DNA of 64,000 nucleotides from Streptomyces sp. BHT-5-2 (GCF_019774615.1 NZ_CP081497.1:930001-994000); one strand, 5' to 3'; shown: positions 36,893 through 46,327, counted from the stretch's first letter. Numbers and translations: made by a program. The notes: generated by a model from the sequence alone, not told the origin.

Positions 36893-36926
36893 TCGAGCTG
36901 GGCCCTGAGAGAGGGAGGCAGGCAGC

Positions 36927-37622
36927 ATGACATTCCCCTCCGATCCTGCGGGCGGTGGCCCGCCACGTGAGTCCCGGACCGAGGCGATGTCCTCACCGGC
37001 CAACGAAACCCTGGGCGCCCTGGCGAACCTCGGCTGGCAAGCCCTGATCACCATCGGTCTGGCATCGATCGCGCTGGGTGTGGTCGTTCTGGCCTGGCCG
37101 CACGGGACACTGCGCGTCGTCGGAGTGGCCTTCGGTGTCTACCTGTTGGTCAGCGGTGTCTTCCAACTCGCCGCGGCCTTCGGCGCGCACGTCCCCGGAC
37201 ACCTGCGGGCACTGCACTTCATCACGGGCGCGGTCAGCGTGCTGCTCGGGCTCATCTCCTTCCGGGGCACCCTGCAGTCGATCTTCCTGCTCGCCCTCTG
37301 GATCGGCTTCAGCTGGTTGCTGCGCGGCATCATGATGACGGCGGCGGCCGGGTCTGCACCCGCCATACCCGCACGCGGGTGGCAGATGTTCCTGGGAGTC
37401 ATCACTCTCCTCGCCGGCGTCGTGCTGATCGTGTCGCCGTTCTCCTCGATCGCCGTGCTCACCTTGGTGGCCGGCATCATGGCCATCGTCCTGGGCGTGG
37501 TCGAGGTGTTCCACGCCATCCGGCTGCGCGTCGAAGCCGGCCGCCTCACTCCCGGAACCACCGCCAGGCACCACAGGTCCCTGCGGTCCATGTTCCACAT
37601 GCACCCGCATCCCCAGCACTGA
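36927..37622 (+). CDS. HdeD-family membrane protein
   Basis: 231 residues from ATG 36927, with GGGAGG upstream. Six membrane segments come in three pairs, as in HdeD: GWQALITIGLASIALGVVVL and VVGVAFGVYLLVSGVFQLAA, then HFITGAVSVLLGLISF and LLALWIGFSWLLRGIMM, and WQMFLGVITLLAGVVLIV with LTLVAGIMAIVLGVVEV. The His-rich tail (MFHMHPHPQH) is cytoplasmic. In E. coli HdeD is tied to acid resistance at high cell density; in actinomycetes the role is unknown. It ends at the strong terminator 37659-37695. Confidence 0.92.
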   Translation: MTFPSDPAGGGPPRESRTEAMSSPANETLGALANLGWQALITIGLASIALGVVVLAWPHGTLRVVGVAFGVYLLVSGVFQLAAAFGAHVPGHLRALHFITGAVSVLLGLISFRGTLQSIFLLALWIGFSWLLRGIMMTAAAGSAPAIPARGWQMFLGVITLLAGVVLIVSPFSSIAVLTLVAGIMAIVLGVVEVFHAIRLRVEAGRLTPGTTARHHRSLRSMFHMHPHPQH

Positions 37623-37658
37623 CCTCCACACGACTCCTCAGTACTGGCATCCTCAGCA

Positions 37659-37695
37659 CTGGCCCCGCAGCAGTGAACACCTGCTGCGGGGCCAG
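37659..37695 (+). terminator. Perfect 15-bp terminator hairpin between convergent genes
   Basis: Arms 37659-37673 and 37681-37695 are exact complements around the loop TGAACAC. It lies between the HdeD-like gene (stop 37622) and the alpha/beta hydrolase on the minus strand (stop 37754), suiting either direction. Confidence 0.88.
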
Positions 37696-37753
37696 TTGCG
37701 TGAGTTGAGCCGGTTGGGCCCGTCGAGTCAGCGGGCCGGTTCCGTCGGCTGCG

Positions 37754-38509
37754 TCAGCTGCGGAGGAAGCGCTCCAGGGCGGTGGCGAAGGCCACCGGGA
37801 CCTCGTACATCGGGTAGTGGCCGGAGTTGGCGAGTACCTCCAGCTCGGCCTGGGGATAGTGGGTGAGCCAGGTGCTGCGCATCGCGTCCGGAGTCAGGGC
37901 GAGGTCGTGCTCGCCGACGAAGACCTTCACCGGATGGGGGCTGCCGGCCACTTTGGCGGCGAAGTCCTGGGTGGTCCACTCGGTCAGGTAGGCGGCGAAG
38001 GCCCCCGGCCGCGAGACGGCGACCGAGCGGGACGTCATCGCATCCAGCCACCGGTCGCATGCCCGGTGGCCGGTGACCAGGTCGAGGATGGCCCGCCGAT
38101 GGGCCGGGTTCTGCGCCGCGCCGTGGAACAGCTCGTAGGCGTCGCCGTCGAGTGCGTAGGCGCTGGCCGGGACGGGTGCGACCCCCACCAGCTTGCGCAC
38201 CCGCTGCGGCGACTGGGCCAGGATGCGCTGTGCCGCCTTGCCGCCCATGGAGTGACCCACCACGGAGAAAGTGTCCCAGCCCAGCTGGTCGGCCAGGGCG
38301 AGCGCGTCCGAGGCGATCTCGGCAAGCGTGAACTCGCCGGTCACGTCCCGCCGGTCGCCGTAGCCGCGGTAGTCGAGAAAGGCGTAGCCGAACTCCTCCG
38401 GATCCAGATGGTCGAGGAACTGCCCCCAGGCCGCGCTGGTGCCGAACCAGTCATGCAGGACCAGGACCTTGTGCGCGCCGCTTCCGATGGTGCGGTGACT
38501 GATCGTCAT
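37754..38509 (-). CDS. Alpha/beta hydrolase
   Basis: 251 residues from ATG 38509, with GGGAG upstream. Fold markers are VLVLHDWFGTSAAWGQFLDH (HDWFG in place of HGxxG), the nucleophile elbow SVVGHSMGGKAAQ with Ser in G-H-S-M-G, the acid in VFVGEHDLALTPDAM, and the final His in LANSGHYPMYEVP. It belongs to the large BioH/MhpC-like group of small-molecule hydrolases, and no substrate can be assigned. It stands alone, convergent with the HdeD-like gene. Confidence 0.92.
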   Translation of the reverse strand: MTISHRTIGSGAHKVLVLHDWFGTSAAWGQFLDHLDPEEFGYAFLDYRGYGDRRDVTGEFTLAEIASDALALADQLGWDTFSVVGHSMGGKAAQRILAQSPQRVRKLVGVAPVPASAYALDGDAYELFHGAAQNPAHRRAILDLVTGHRACDRWLDAMTSRSVAVSRPGAFAAYLTEWTTQDFAAKVAGSPHPVKVFVGEHDLALTPDAMRSTWLTHYPQAELEVLANSGHYPMYEVPVAFATALERFLRS

Positions 38510-39722
38510 GCCGAGAGCTCCCGTCGCGTGGAGTGACGGCCGATATTTTCCCCGCCACCGCAGCACTACTCCGCTTTCTCTCGGGTGATGTCGCGGAAGG
38601 TTTGGCATGGGCATGATCTTGCTTGATATGACCCGGCCTCACCGTGCGGGCCTTGGCGGCGAGTTCCATGCCGGCGTGCTTTGCGTGCCCCACCCAATCC
38701 CATGAGAGAGGAAAGAGAAGGAAAAGGAAGGCGGCGTGGTGGGTGGTGCGTACATCGTTCGCCGGGTCGGCCCCGTCGGTCGTTCGCGCCTCTCTCGACG
38801 GTGGCGTCCACCGCGCCCAACCGCCTTCCGTCAACCGTATCTCCCCTGGCCAGGCAAGTGAACCCATGGCCGGCGGCGCCCCACAGGCACCACCAACACC
38901 ACCGGACGACAAGAGCGGACAACCATCCTGCATCGTGACACACCAGCATGCTTGAGATGTTTGGGTTGTTCACGTCGCATCTGTCTCAACTGGCGGCCGC
39001 ACCAGGGCTTTCGACGAGATTGACGCGCGGTGCCGGAGCCGCATAACTTCCCACCCCAAGTCGGCCCGCCGAACAGAAGTTCCACCGGAATTCACCGATG
39101 GAACCTCCGGCCTCGGCAGTCCGACGCTGCAGGCTCCTTCCCCCCACCCCTGGGAGCCGCCCGAGCACCCCGGCCACTTCCCGACGGCCGGCGGGCACAG
39201 GCTGCTTCCCTATGCAAGGAGACTCCGTTGCGGACCTCGCCTGGATCTCGACCACGCCGCCCCGGCGTACCCGCCACCGCACCCTGGCACCCGGCCACAG
39301 GCACCCCTGGAGCAGTCCCGAGGTCCCGGCGCTCCATGCGATAGTCAGGCACACGCCTCGGCTCGACAGTCAGCGGCCGCGCCGCTTCCCCGACGGGGTT
39401 GTCCCACTCAACGCGCCTGCCCTGCAAGGCCGTTGATGCGTTGCCTGCCGAAGGCCAGTAGGTCGGCCGGTCAGGCCCAGTGCCCAGTGCGGCCCGCCTT
39501 GGTCGGCACCGGCGGAACGGACCTCGCAACGGTTCCGTACCGGCACCGGCTCGCGTGACTCCGCACCACCCGGTCACGCACCGCCGGACAGCGGATGCCG
39601 GGCACGCCCACCCCCACCCCGTCGCCCGTTCAAGCTCCGCCGGCCGGTCCCGGTCGGCGGCGGTGACCCGCACCGGGTCACCAGAACCGCCATACCTCCA
39701 TCCCCCTGAGGAGACCCCCCAC
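38510..39722. other. 1.2-kb stretch without a recognisable gene
   Basis: Neither strand contains a frame with family features or convincing codon bias. It includes a purine-rich run (about 38704-38736), an AT-richer part (38930-39100) and an imperfect inverted repeat GTTCCACCGG / CCGATGGAAC at 39079-39104 around AATTCA, which may be an operator. The final part contains the promoter region of the C1 peptidase gene. It may hold decayed genes no longer readable. Confidence 0.6.
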
Positions 39723-40646
39723 ATGAACCCCTCGCACAAGAAGAAGACGAACAAGAGAGCCCGCGCCATCATCGCCGTGGCCGCCGGCGGTGCCATCGTC
39801 GCCGTCTCCGGCACCATTGCCCTGGCCTCGGGTGCGCCCGACAACCCCACCACCGCACACCGCCACTTCGCACTCGGTGCCAAGCTGCCGTCCGGCGGCA
39901 AGGTGAGCACCTTCGCCACGCACACCTCGGTCGCCTCGCGCCTCGCGGCCCTCTCTCCGCACAAGGACGGCGCGCCCAACGGCGTGCCGGACAGCGTGGA
40001 CCTGAGCAAGTACGCGATCGACCCGGGCAACCAGGGACAGGTCGGTTCCTGCGTGTCCTGGGCCATCGACTACTCCGGCTACAGCATCCAGGAGAAGCAA
40101 CAGGGCATCACCACCGGCCCGCAGGCGCCGATGTACACCTACGCCCAGATAGCCAAGGGCAACGACCAGGGCAGCACCCCGGACGCGACGTTCGGCATCG
40201 CGGAGTCGCAGGGCGTCGACTCGAAGGCCGACTACACCCAGGGCGACTTCGACTTCACCAGCCAGCCGACCGACGCCGAGCGTCAGAACGCCGCGCACTG
40301 GAAGCTGTCGGGCCACACCCAACTGCACACCGGCAACCAGATACAGGCCGACGTGAAGCAGGCCCTCGCGGACGGTGAGCCCGTCGCCATCTCCCTCCCG
40401 GTCCACCAGAGCTTCCAGGACATCACCCAGCAGCAGGCGGCGGACTACTCGTATCAACCGGGCGGCGCCGACGACCCGGTGCTCGGCGGCCACGAGATCA
40501 CCATCGTCGGCTACAACAACCAGGGCGTCCGCGTCGAGAACTCCTGGGGCGGCAACTGGGGCGACGGCGGCTACATCAACCTCTCCTGGGACTTCCTCGC
40601 CGGCCAGGTCCAGGAGGCCAACGCCATCGGCAAGCTCGTCCAGTAG
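39723..40646 (+). CDS. Secreted papain-like (C1) cysteine peptidase
   Basis: 307 residues from ATG 39723. A basic N-terminus and the hydrophobic segment RAIIAVAAGGAIVAVSGTIA form a signal peptide or anchor, followed by a short pro-region. The catalytic set is complete: Cys110 in QVGSCVSWA, His257 in LGGHEITIVGYN and Asn273 in VENSWGGNWGDGGY, in the papain order. The oxyanion Gln in GNQGQVGSC also fits. The enzyme probably acts outside the cell. Bacterial C1 peptidases are uncommon compared with serine proteases in Streptomyces. A strong hairpin follows at 40760. Confidence 0.94.
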   Translation: MNPSHKKKTNKRARAIIAVAAGGAIVAVSGTIALASGAPDNPTTAHRHFALGAKLPSGGKVSTFATHTSVASRLAALSPHKDGAPNGVPDSVDLSKYAIDPGNQGQVGSCVSWAIDYSGYSIQEKQQGITTGPQAPMYTYAQIAKGNDQGSTPDATFGIAESQGVDSKADYTQGDFDFTSQPTDAERQNAAHWKLSGHTQLHTGNQIQADVKQALADGEPVAISLPVHQSFQDITQQQAADYSYQPGGADDPVLGGHEITIVGYNNQGVRVENSWGGNWGDGGYINLSWDFLAGQVQEANAIGKLVQ

Positions 40647-40759
40647 TGCCGGCCGGACGACGGGTGTCGTCTGCGGGCCGCACACCGTGCCGCCCTCGCC
40701 TCCCGCACCACGTCGTGCCGCATCGTCCGACCTCTGACCGGTAGCCGTCAGCACGGCAG

Positions 40760-40786
40760 GGCCCGCACGGAGACTCCGTGCGGGCC
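40760..40786 (+). terminator. Terminator hairpin between convergent genes
   Basis: Perfect 12-base arms (40760-40771 and 40775-40786) with a 3-base loop; a few more pairs form outside across a bulged G. It lies between the C1 peptidase and the DinB-like gene. Confidence 0.85.
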
Positions 40787-40853
40787 TGTGGTGACCTACG
40801 GGGAGGGAGCTGTGGAGCACTCTGCGGGGTACGGACGGACCCCTCCCGCCCCG

Positions 40854-41414
40854 CTACTGGCCCACCCTTCCGTCGACGCACTCGCGCAACAGGTCGGCGT
40901 GCCCGGAATGACGGGCGTACTCGTCGATCCTGTGGACCAGCAGTTCCCGCACCGCGATCCCGTCCCGCCCCACGCGCTCGCCCAGGTCCGGATGCTCGGC
41001 CAGGGCGGCATCGGTCGCGGCCTGCTCGCGCTCCAGGTCGCGGAAGGCCGCGTCGACCACGGCCGGCTCGGCGATCGCGCCGTGGAAGTCCGAGTCCCGC
41101 TCGCCGTACAGCTTCGGCAGCGGGTCGCCGTCGCTGATCCAGTTGCGCCAGCCCCGTTCCACCTCGGCGAGGTGGCGTACCAGACCGAGCAGCGACATCG
41201 TCGACGGTGGGACCGACCGGCGTGCCAGTTGCTCCGCATCCAGGCCCTCGCACTTCATCCGCAGCGTCAGGCGGTAGTCCGTCAGAAAGTCCTGCAGCGT
41301 CGCCAGCTCGCCGTCCGGACTGGGCCCGTCGTTGTTGCGGGGATCGTCGTCCGGGTCAACCCACATGTCGGGGTGGACAGTTGCCGTGGTCCATCGCGCG
41401 GGCTGTTCGCTCAT
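40854..41414 (-). CDS. DinB-superfamily (DUF664) protein
   Basis: 186 residues from ATG 41414 (an in-frame ATG at 41423 is possible; neither has a clear ribosome-binding site). Four-helix-bundle features: ATLQDFLTDYRLTLRMKCEG, SLLGLVRHLAEVERGWRNWI with the conserved His ligand, and VRELLVHRIDEYARHSGHAD with the second and third His ligands. This is the mycothiol-dependent/DinB-like metal-binding set (H...HxxxH). Family members can be mycothiol S-transferases or thiol-dependent detoxification enzymes. The activity here is not established. Confidence 0.88.
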   Translation of the reverse strand: MSEQPARWTTATVHPDMWVDPDDDPRNNDGPSPDGELATLQDFLTDYRLTLRMKCEGLDAEQLARRSVPPSTMSLLGLVRHLAEVERGWRNWISDGDPLPKLYGERDSDFHGAIAEPAVVDAAFRDLEREQAATDAALAEHPDLGERVGRDGIAVRELLVHRIDEYARHSGHADLLRECVDGRVGQ

Positions 41415-41506
41415 GCGTTGCATGTTGGTGTCCGACGGCCCAGGTGCGCCACTGGGTTTCCTGGGCGACAGGTAGGTTGGTGACACCGTTTGCAAGGAGA
41501 CGCACC

Positions 41507-42349
41507 ATGTCGATGTCCGACCGCCCCAGAGTTCTGTTCGTCACCGACCTCGCCTACCAGGCCCGGGGACGGCGCTACTGCGACGAGGACATCTTCCTGA
41601 CCTCCCGGCTGCGCGACGACTTCGATGTCGCTCTGTGCCACCCGCTGGATGCCGCCGCCCTCATGGATGCCTTCGACGCGGTCGTGGTCCGCAACAGTGG
41701 GCCCGTCCTGCACTACGAGAAGGAGTACAGCGCCTTCCGGGAACAGGCCGTGGCCGGCGGAACCCGGGTCTACAACCCGCTGTCCGGCCGGGGTGACATG
41801 GCCGGCAAGCAGTACCTGCTGGAGCTGACCGCCGCTCGGTACCCGGTCATCCCCACCATCGACCGGCCCGAGGACCTGCACCTGCTGCCCGAGGCCGGCC
41901 AGTACGCGGTGAAACCGAAGGCGGGCGCGGACTCCATCGGCCTGTCCTTCGTGTCCCCGCAGCAGTTGGACGGCCTCGCCTACGGCGACATCCTGGTCCA
42001 GCCACGCATCGACTTCCGCTACGAGGTGTCCTTCTACTACGTCGACGACGCGTTCCAGTACGCCCTGCACGCTCCCGATCCCGAGCGGCGCTGGGTCCTC
42101 GAACCGTATGAGCCCACCGGCGCCGACCTGGCCTTTGCCCGGCGCTTCATCGACTGGAACACCCTCGACCACGGCATCCAACGCGTGGACGCCTGTCGTA
42201 CCAGGGAGGGCGAACTGCTCCTCGTCGAGTTGGAGGACCTCAACCCGTACCTGTCCCTGGACCTGGTCTCCGACCGCACCCGGGACGCCTTCGTGACGAG
42301 CATGACGGAATCCCTGCACCGGTTCCTGGACGCTCGGCCCCGCACCTGA
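41507..42349 (+). CDS. ATP-grasp-like protein
   Basis: 280 residues from ATG 41507, preceded by AAGGAGA. The N-terminal domain VLFVTDLAYQARGRRYCDED is followed by a central ATP-grasp-like part with YAVKPKAGADSIGLSFVSPQ (nucleotide-binding Lys), DILVQPRIDFRYEVSFYYVD, and the C-terminal metal site ELLLVELEDLNPYLSLDL (Glu and Asn). ATP-grasp enzymes join a carboxylate to an amine or thiol through an acyl phosphate. The substrate is unknown. It is divergent from the DinB-like gene and convergent with the FhuF-like gene. A link to the siderophore operon 4 kb away is possible but unproven. Confidence 0.72.
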   Translation: MSMSDRPRVLFVTDLAYQARGRRYCDEDIFLTSRLRDDFDVALCHPLDAAALMDAFDAVVVRNSGPVLHYEKEYSAFREQAVAGGTRVYNPLSGRGDMAGKQYLLELTAARYPVIPTIDRPEDLHLLPEAGQYAVKPKAGADSIGLSFVSPQQLDGLAYGDILVQPRIDFRYEVSFYYVDDAFQYALHAPDPERRWVLEPYEPTGADLAFARRFIDWNTLDHGIQRVDACRTREGELLLVELEDLNPYLSLDLVSDRTRDAFVTSMTESLHRFLDARPRT

Positions 42350-42411
42350 GGCGCAGACGGGCCCGGTCAGGGGCCGCAGCCAAGGCCGTGGGTTTCAACG
42401 GGCTTCCGGCC

Positions 42412-43134
42412 TTACCGTCCGGCCCTCCGCAGTACGCAGTCTCCGCACAGTCCTCCGCCGGGAACGCGGTAGTACAGGCAGCAACTGCGGCGGGAGAACT
42501 GCGGAACGGCAGGATCCAGCGTGCCCGAGCCGCGCAGGAGGGGGTCGTCGAGCACGGCTGCGGTCAGTGCCACGGCCCGCTCCGCCGCCTCCTTGCGGCC
42601 TGTCCTGCGGCACCAACCGTCCAGCACGCGGAGGGCGCCGACCAGCGCCGATGCCGCGTTGCCCCGCAGCAGCCGGGGAGAGATCGGGCACACGGTGCTG
42701 ATCGCCCGTTGCAGCGGCACCAGATGACCTTGCACGACCGCTGCTCGCAGTCGGCTCGTCAGGTCTTCCTCGGGGGGCGATGGCCGTGTGGTCGGGGCGG
42801 GTAGCCAGAACTCGTCCGGTACGCTCCGGGCCGGATGCCACCACAGGGTGTCGTCGCCGAGGTCGGGGACGCGTCCCGCCAGCGCCGCCGGTGCGAGGGC
42901 GATCGACCACAGACGTCCGGCGAGACCCTGGTGGACGAGGGACGCGGCGACTCGCTGCTCTGTCGTGCCGAGCCGCGCGGCCACCACCTCCACCCGCTTG
43001 TGCAGCGCCGGTGAGGAGTCCTGTCGGTACAGCTCGGGCAGGGGGAGAAAGCCCTGTTCCCGCGGTGCTCCGGCGTTGGTCCGTACGGAGAAGAACGGGC
43101 CCACGGTGGCGGTGTGGCTGAGGGTTTCCGCCAT
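42412..43134 (-). CDS. FhuF-like ferric-siderophore reductase
   Basis: 240 residues from ATG 43134, with GGAG upstream; the open frame extends further. The C-terminus has the [2Fe-2S] signature of FhuF, C-C-x10-C-x2-C, as RRSCCLYYRVPGGGLCGDC. The rest is helical with conserved LAGRLWSIALAPAALAGRVP and LTSRLRAAVVQGHLVPL, as in actinobacterial (2Fe-2S)-binding proteins of siderophore loci. The protein releases iron from imported ferric siderophores by reduction in the cytoplasm. It lies 3.2 kb from the siderophore operon, from which it is separated by the NB-ARC gene. No iron box is evident upstream. Confidence 0.9.
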   Translation of the reverse strand: MAETLSHTATVGPFFSVRTNAGAPREQGFLPLPELYRQDSSPALHKRVEVVAARLGTTEQRVAASLVHQGLAGRLWSIALAPAALAGRVPDLGDDTLWWHPARSVPDEFWLPAPTTRPSPPEEDLTSRLRAAVVQGHLVPLQRAISTVCPISPRLLRGNAASALVGALRVLDGWCRRTGRKEAAERAVALTAAVLDDPLLRGSGTLDPAVPQFSRRSCCLYYRVPGGGLCGDCVLRRAGR

Positions 43135-43555
43135 CGGCTCCGGTGGTGGCAACGGTCCTCCTCGGTTCGGGTCGGCCGGTCCGGCCGGGCCCGGTGGCTG
43201 CTTCCCCGGCACTCTCGCGGTGCCTGACACTATCGGCTCCGGGCCGGCCCTCGACCTCGGACAGTCGGATCACCTCAACCGCCTCCACGGGGCGTCCGGA
43301 CCGGCAGAGTGCCCGACCGCCAGACAGGACGTGTATCCGGGCAGTACGGTGGTGCGGTCCCGACCGGGGGACTTGAGGCGGAGAGGTGGGGCCCATGCCG
43401 CTGAGCGCAAGTCAGCCGCCGGGCAAGGCACGTTGCGGTCGGCCGTGACCGGCGACGAACACCGAAACCGGAATGGCGACGACCGGGACCCGGGACCCCA
43501 CGACCGCCGCCGACGGGGCACCACGTCGCGAAGGCATACCTCGGAAGTCGGCTCG
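43135..43555. other. 421-base divergent gap between the FhuF-like and NB-ARC genes
   Basis: No gene is supported. A long open frame crosses it in the NB-ARC frame, with Arg/Gly/Asp-rich sequence (GDDRDPGPHDRRRR). GTG 43444 could extend that protein by 37 residues if used. Promoters for both genes should lie here. Confidence 0.5.
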
Positions 43556-46327
43556 GTGACCAACACGCTGCGCGACAGCGTCGTGCACGGCCCCGTCATC
43601 ATGGCCGGCACCGTCGGCGATGTGCAGGTGACCGTCCAGCAGTCCCCGCACGCCGTACTTCCCGGCCAGGTGGCGCTGGGTGCGATTCCCCTGCTGGCCA
43701 GCGCCTTCCAGCCGCGAACGGCGATCCGTGCAGCCTTCGAGGCGGCGGCCCGCGACCGGGCGGCCGGTGTGCGGACTGTGCTGCTGTCAGGCGCGGGCGG
43801 GGTCGGCAAGAGCCAGCTCGCCGCGTGGTACGCCCATCAGGCAGTCGCCGACGGTACGGGTCTGGTGCTGTGGGTGGGCGCCGCCGATCCGGCCGGTGTC
43901 ACCACCACCTATGCCCGTGCGGCCGCCGTCGTCCAGGCCCCCGGCGCGACCGGCGAGAGCGCCGAGCAGGACGCCGCCTGTTTCCTGTCCTGGCTGGCCG
44001 GCACCGAGCGCAGCTGGCTGATCGTCCTCGACGATGTCACCGACTTCGCCGCCGACGGTCTGTGGCCCACCGCCGCCAGGCCCGGCCATGGACTGGTGCT
44101 CGCCACCACCCGCCGGCGCGACGCCGTGGCGACTGCCGCCGGCCGGGCCCTGGTGGACGTCGACCGCTACACCCCCGAGGAGTCCGCCGCCTACCTGAGC
44201 CGGCGGCTCGCCCAGGCAGGCCGCGAGCGTCTCCTCGACGGCCGGGCAGCCGAGCTGGCCGCCGCTCTCGGACACCTTCCGCTGGCACTCGGCCACGCCG
44301 CCTCCTACCTGATCAACACCGATCGGACCACCGGCGACTATGTGGAGTTGTTCGCTCGACGCAGTGTCGAACTGGACGCCGTCCTCCCGTCGTCCGCGGA
44401 CAGTGAGAACTACGGACGTCCGGTCACCACCGCGCTGCTGCTCGCCCTCGACGCGGCCCAGTCACAGGAGCCGCAGGGCCTGGCACTGCCGGCCCTGCGG
44501 CTGGCCGCTGTGTTCGCCCCCTCCGGCCACCCGCGAGAGCTGTGGACCACCCAGGCCGTCACCGGCTACCTCGCCAGGCACCGCACCCCACCCGAGGCGC
44601 CCGCGGAGAACGACCGTCCCCGGCCCGACTCCCGTTGGTGGCGGCGGTTGCTGCGGCGCAACCGGGCCGCCGGCGCTGCGGCCGACGGCGCCGCAGCCCT
44701 GCGCGTCCTGGCCATGCTGCACAACTACAACCTGCTCACCGACCTCGGCCCCGACGGCGGTGCCCACGCCATCACCCTGCACCCTCTGACCGCCCGCGCC
44801 GCCCGGGACGCCACGGCCGACGCCGGAAGTGCCCACCGAGCCGCCGTCGAGGCCGTCGGCGAACTGTGGCCGGAGGACGACCGCACCCACCGCGAACTCG
44901 CCGCGGCCTTGCGCGCCTGCGTCGACAACGTGGTCGCGTTGGCCGACGACCGGTTCTGGCGGACCGTCGGTGTCGGCATCCGGCACCGGGCCGGTGAGAG
45001 CCTCGTCAGCGCGGGCCTGCACGAGGCGGCCATGACGCACTGGCAGCGGCTCCAGAACGACGCCGCACGCATTCTGGGCCCCCGGCACATCGACGCGATC
45101 AACTGTGCCGCCGGTCTCGCCGTCGCCTACCAGGCCGCGGGCCGGACCCGCGAGGCCGTCAAGCTCCACGAGCGGCTGCTCACCCGCGCCGAGCGGACGC
45201 TCGGCCCGCGGCAACCGCTCACCGTGGCCATTCGGAGCAACCTAGCCGCCTGCTACAGCCGGTCCGGGCGGACCCACGACGCGCTGCTGATCCAACGTCA
45301 ACTGATGGGTCGGACCAGTCGGGTCGACGGTGGCGACGACGGTTTCGACAGCATCGCCGCCCGGCAGAACCTCGCCGGCTCATACCTGCAGGAAGGCCGA
45401 CTCGAAGCAGCCCTCACCCTGCTCGAGGAATCCACCGCGGACGCCGAACGGGCGCTGGGCGGCGATCACCCGGACACCCTCGCCGCCCGCCACAACCTCG
45501 CGCTCGCCTACCGGACGGCCGGGCGGGTGTCCGAGGCGATCGACGTGGCGGAACAGGTGGTCCTGGCGCGCGAACGGGTCATCGGCGGTGACCACCCCCA
45601 CACCATCGAGTCCCGTCTCGGCCTCGGGGCCCTCTATGTGCAGAACGGCCGGATCGATGAGGCCGTCACCCTGCTCGAGGAGACCGTCGCGGACGCCGAA
45701 CGGGCACTGGGCCGCGACCACCCGGACACCCTCGCCGCCCGCCACAACCTCGCGCTCGCCTACCGGGAGGTGCAGGGAGGCGAGGAGGCGCAAGCCCTGC
45801 TCCGGCGGTCGCTCGAGGACAGCGAACGAGTACTGGGCACCGACGACCCCATGACCATCCGCCGTCGGCGCGCCCTGGCCGACACCTGCCACACGGCCGG
45901 TGACCTCGACCTCGCGATCGAGCTGGAGGAGCGGGCCGTCAGCGATGCCAGGCGGGTGCTCGGCGACAGCGCTCCGGAGACCGTCTTCGCACTGGAGACC
46001 CTCGCCGCCTACTACCTGGAGGCCGGCCGTGGTGAGGACTCCATCGCCGTCTTCGAACAGACCCTCCCGGCCGCCACCAAGGCGTTCGGCCCTCACGACC
46101 CGACCACCATGGCCGCACGGGGCAACCTCGCGTTTCTCCTGGTGGTGCGGGCCCGCCGGTCCCTGGAGGTCGGCCGGGCCGCAGCCGCGCTCCACGACAC
46201 CGGCACCGTCATCCGCAGCCTGAGCCCCTATCTGGACGTCGCTGAACCCCAGTACGGGCCCATCCTGCGGGACGCCCGGCAAGTCGCCGAGTCCGCCGGC
46301 GGCCGGGGCCGCACTGGTGACGGCTGA
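43556..46327 (+). CDS. STAND NTPase (NB-ARC) with TPR repeats and amyloid-like N-terminal motif
   Basis: About 923 residues from GTG 43556. The first 30 residues, TNTLRDSVVHGPVIMAGTVG then DVQVTVQQS, form a short beta-prone motif like the RHIM/BASS-type sequences found at the N-terminus of bacterial NLR proteins. The NB-ARC follows: P-loop LSGAGGVGKSQLAAWYA (residues about 76-92), Walker B SWLIVLDDVTDF, the LGHLPLALGHAASYL motif, and LHPLTARAARD in the MHD position. From about residue 480, seven or eight kinesin-light-chain-type TPRs (DHPDTLAARHNLALAYR) run to the end. The protein is probably a self-assembling sensor switch for signalling or immunity. Its effector is not obvious. Confidence 0.88.
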   Translation: MTNTLRDSVVHGPVIMAGTVGDVQVTVQQSPHAVLPGQVALGAIPLLASAFQPRTAIRAAFEAAARDRAAGVRTVLLSGAGGVGKSQLAAWYAHQAVADGTGLVLWVGAADPAGVTTTYARAAAVVQAPGATGESAEQDAACFLSWLAGTERSWLIVLDDVTDFAADGLWPTAARPGHGLVLATTRRRDAVATAAGRALVDVDRYTPEESAAYLSRRLAQAGRERLLDGRAAELAAALGHLPLALGHAASYLINTDRTTGDYVELFARRSVELDAVLPSSADSENYGRPVTTALLLALDAAQSQEPQGLALPALRLAAVFAPSGHPRELWTTQAVTGYLARHRTPPEAPAENDRPRPDSRWWRRLLRRNRAAGAAADGAAALRVLAMLHNYNLLTDLGPDGGAHAITLHPLTARAARDATADAGSAHRAAVEAVGELWPEDDRTHRELAAALRACVDNVVALADDRFWRTVGVGIRHRAGESLVSAGLHEAAMTHWQRLQNDAARILGPRHIDAINCAAGLAVAYQAAGRTREAVKLHERLLTRAERTLGPRQPLTVAIRSNLAACYSRSGRTHDALLIQRQLMGRTSRVDGGDDGFDSIAARQNLAGSYLQEGRLEAALTLLEESTADAERALGGDHPDTLAARHNLALAYRTAGRVSEAIDVAEQVVLARERVIGGDHPHTIESRLGLGALYVQNGRIDEAVTLLEETVADAERALGRDHPDTLAARHNLALAYREVQGGEEAQALLRRSLEDSERVLGTDDPMTIRRRRALADTCHTAGDLDLAIELEERAVSDARRVLGDSAPETVFALETLAAYYLEAGRGEDSIAVFEQTLPAATKAFGPHDPTTMAARGNLAFLLVVRARRSLEVGRAAAALHDTGTVIRSLSPYLDVAEPQYGPILRDARQVAESAGGRGRTGDG

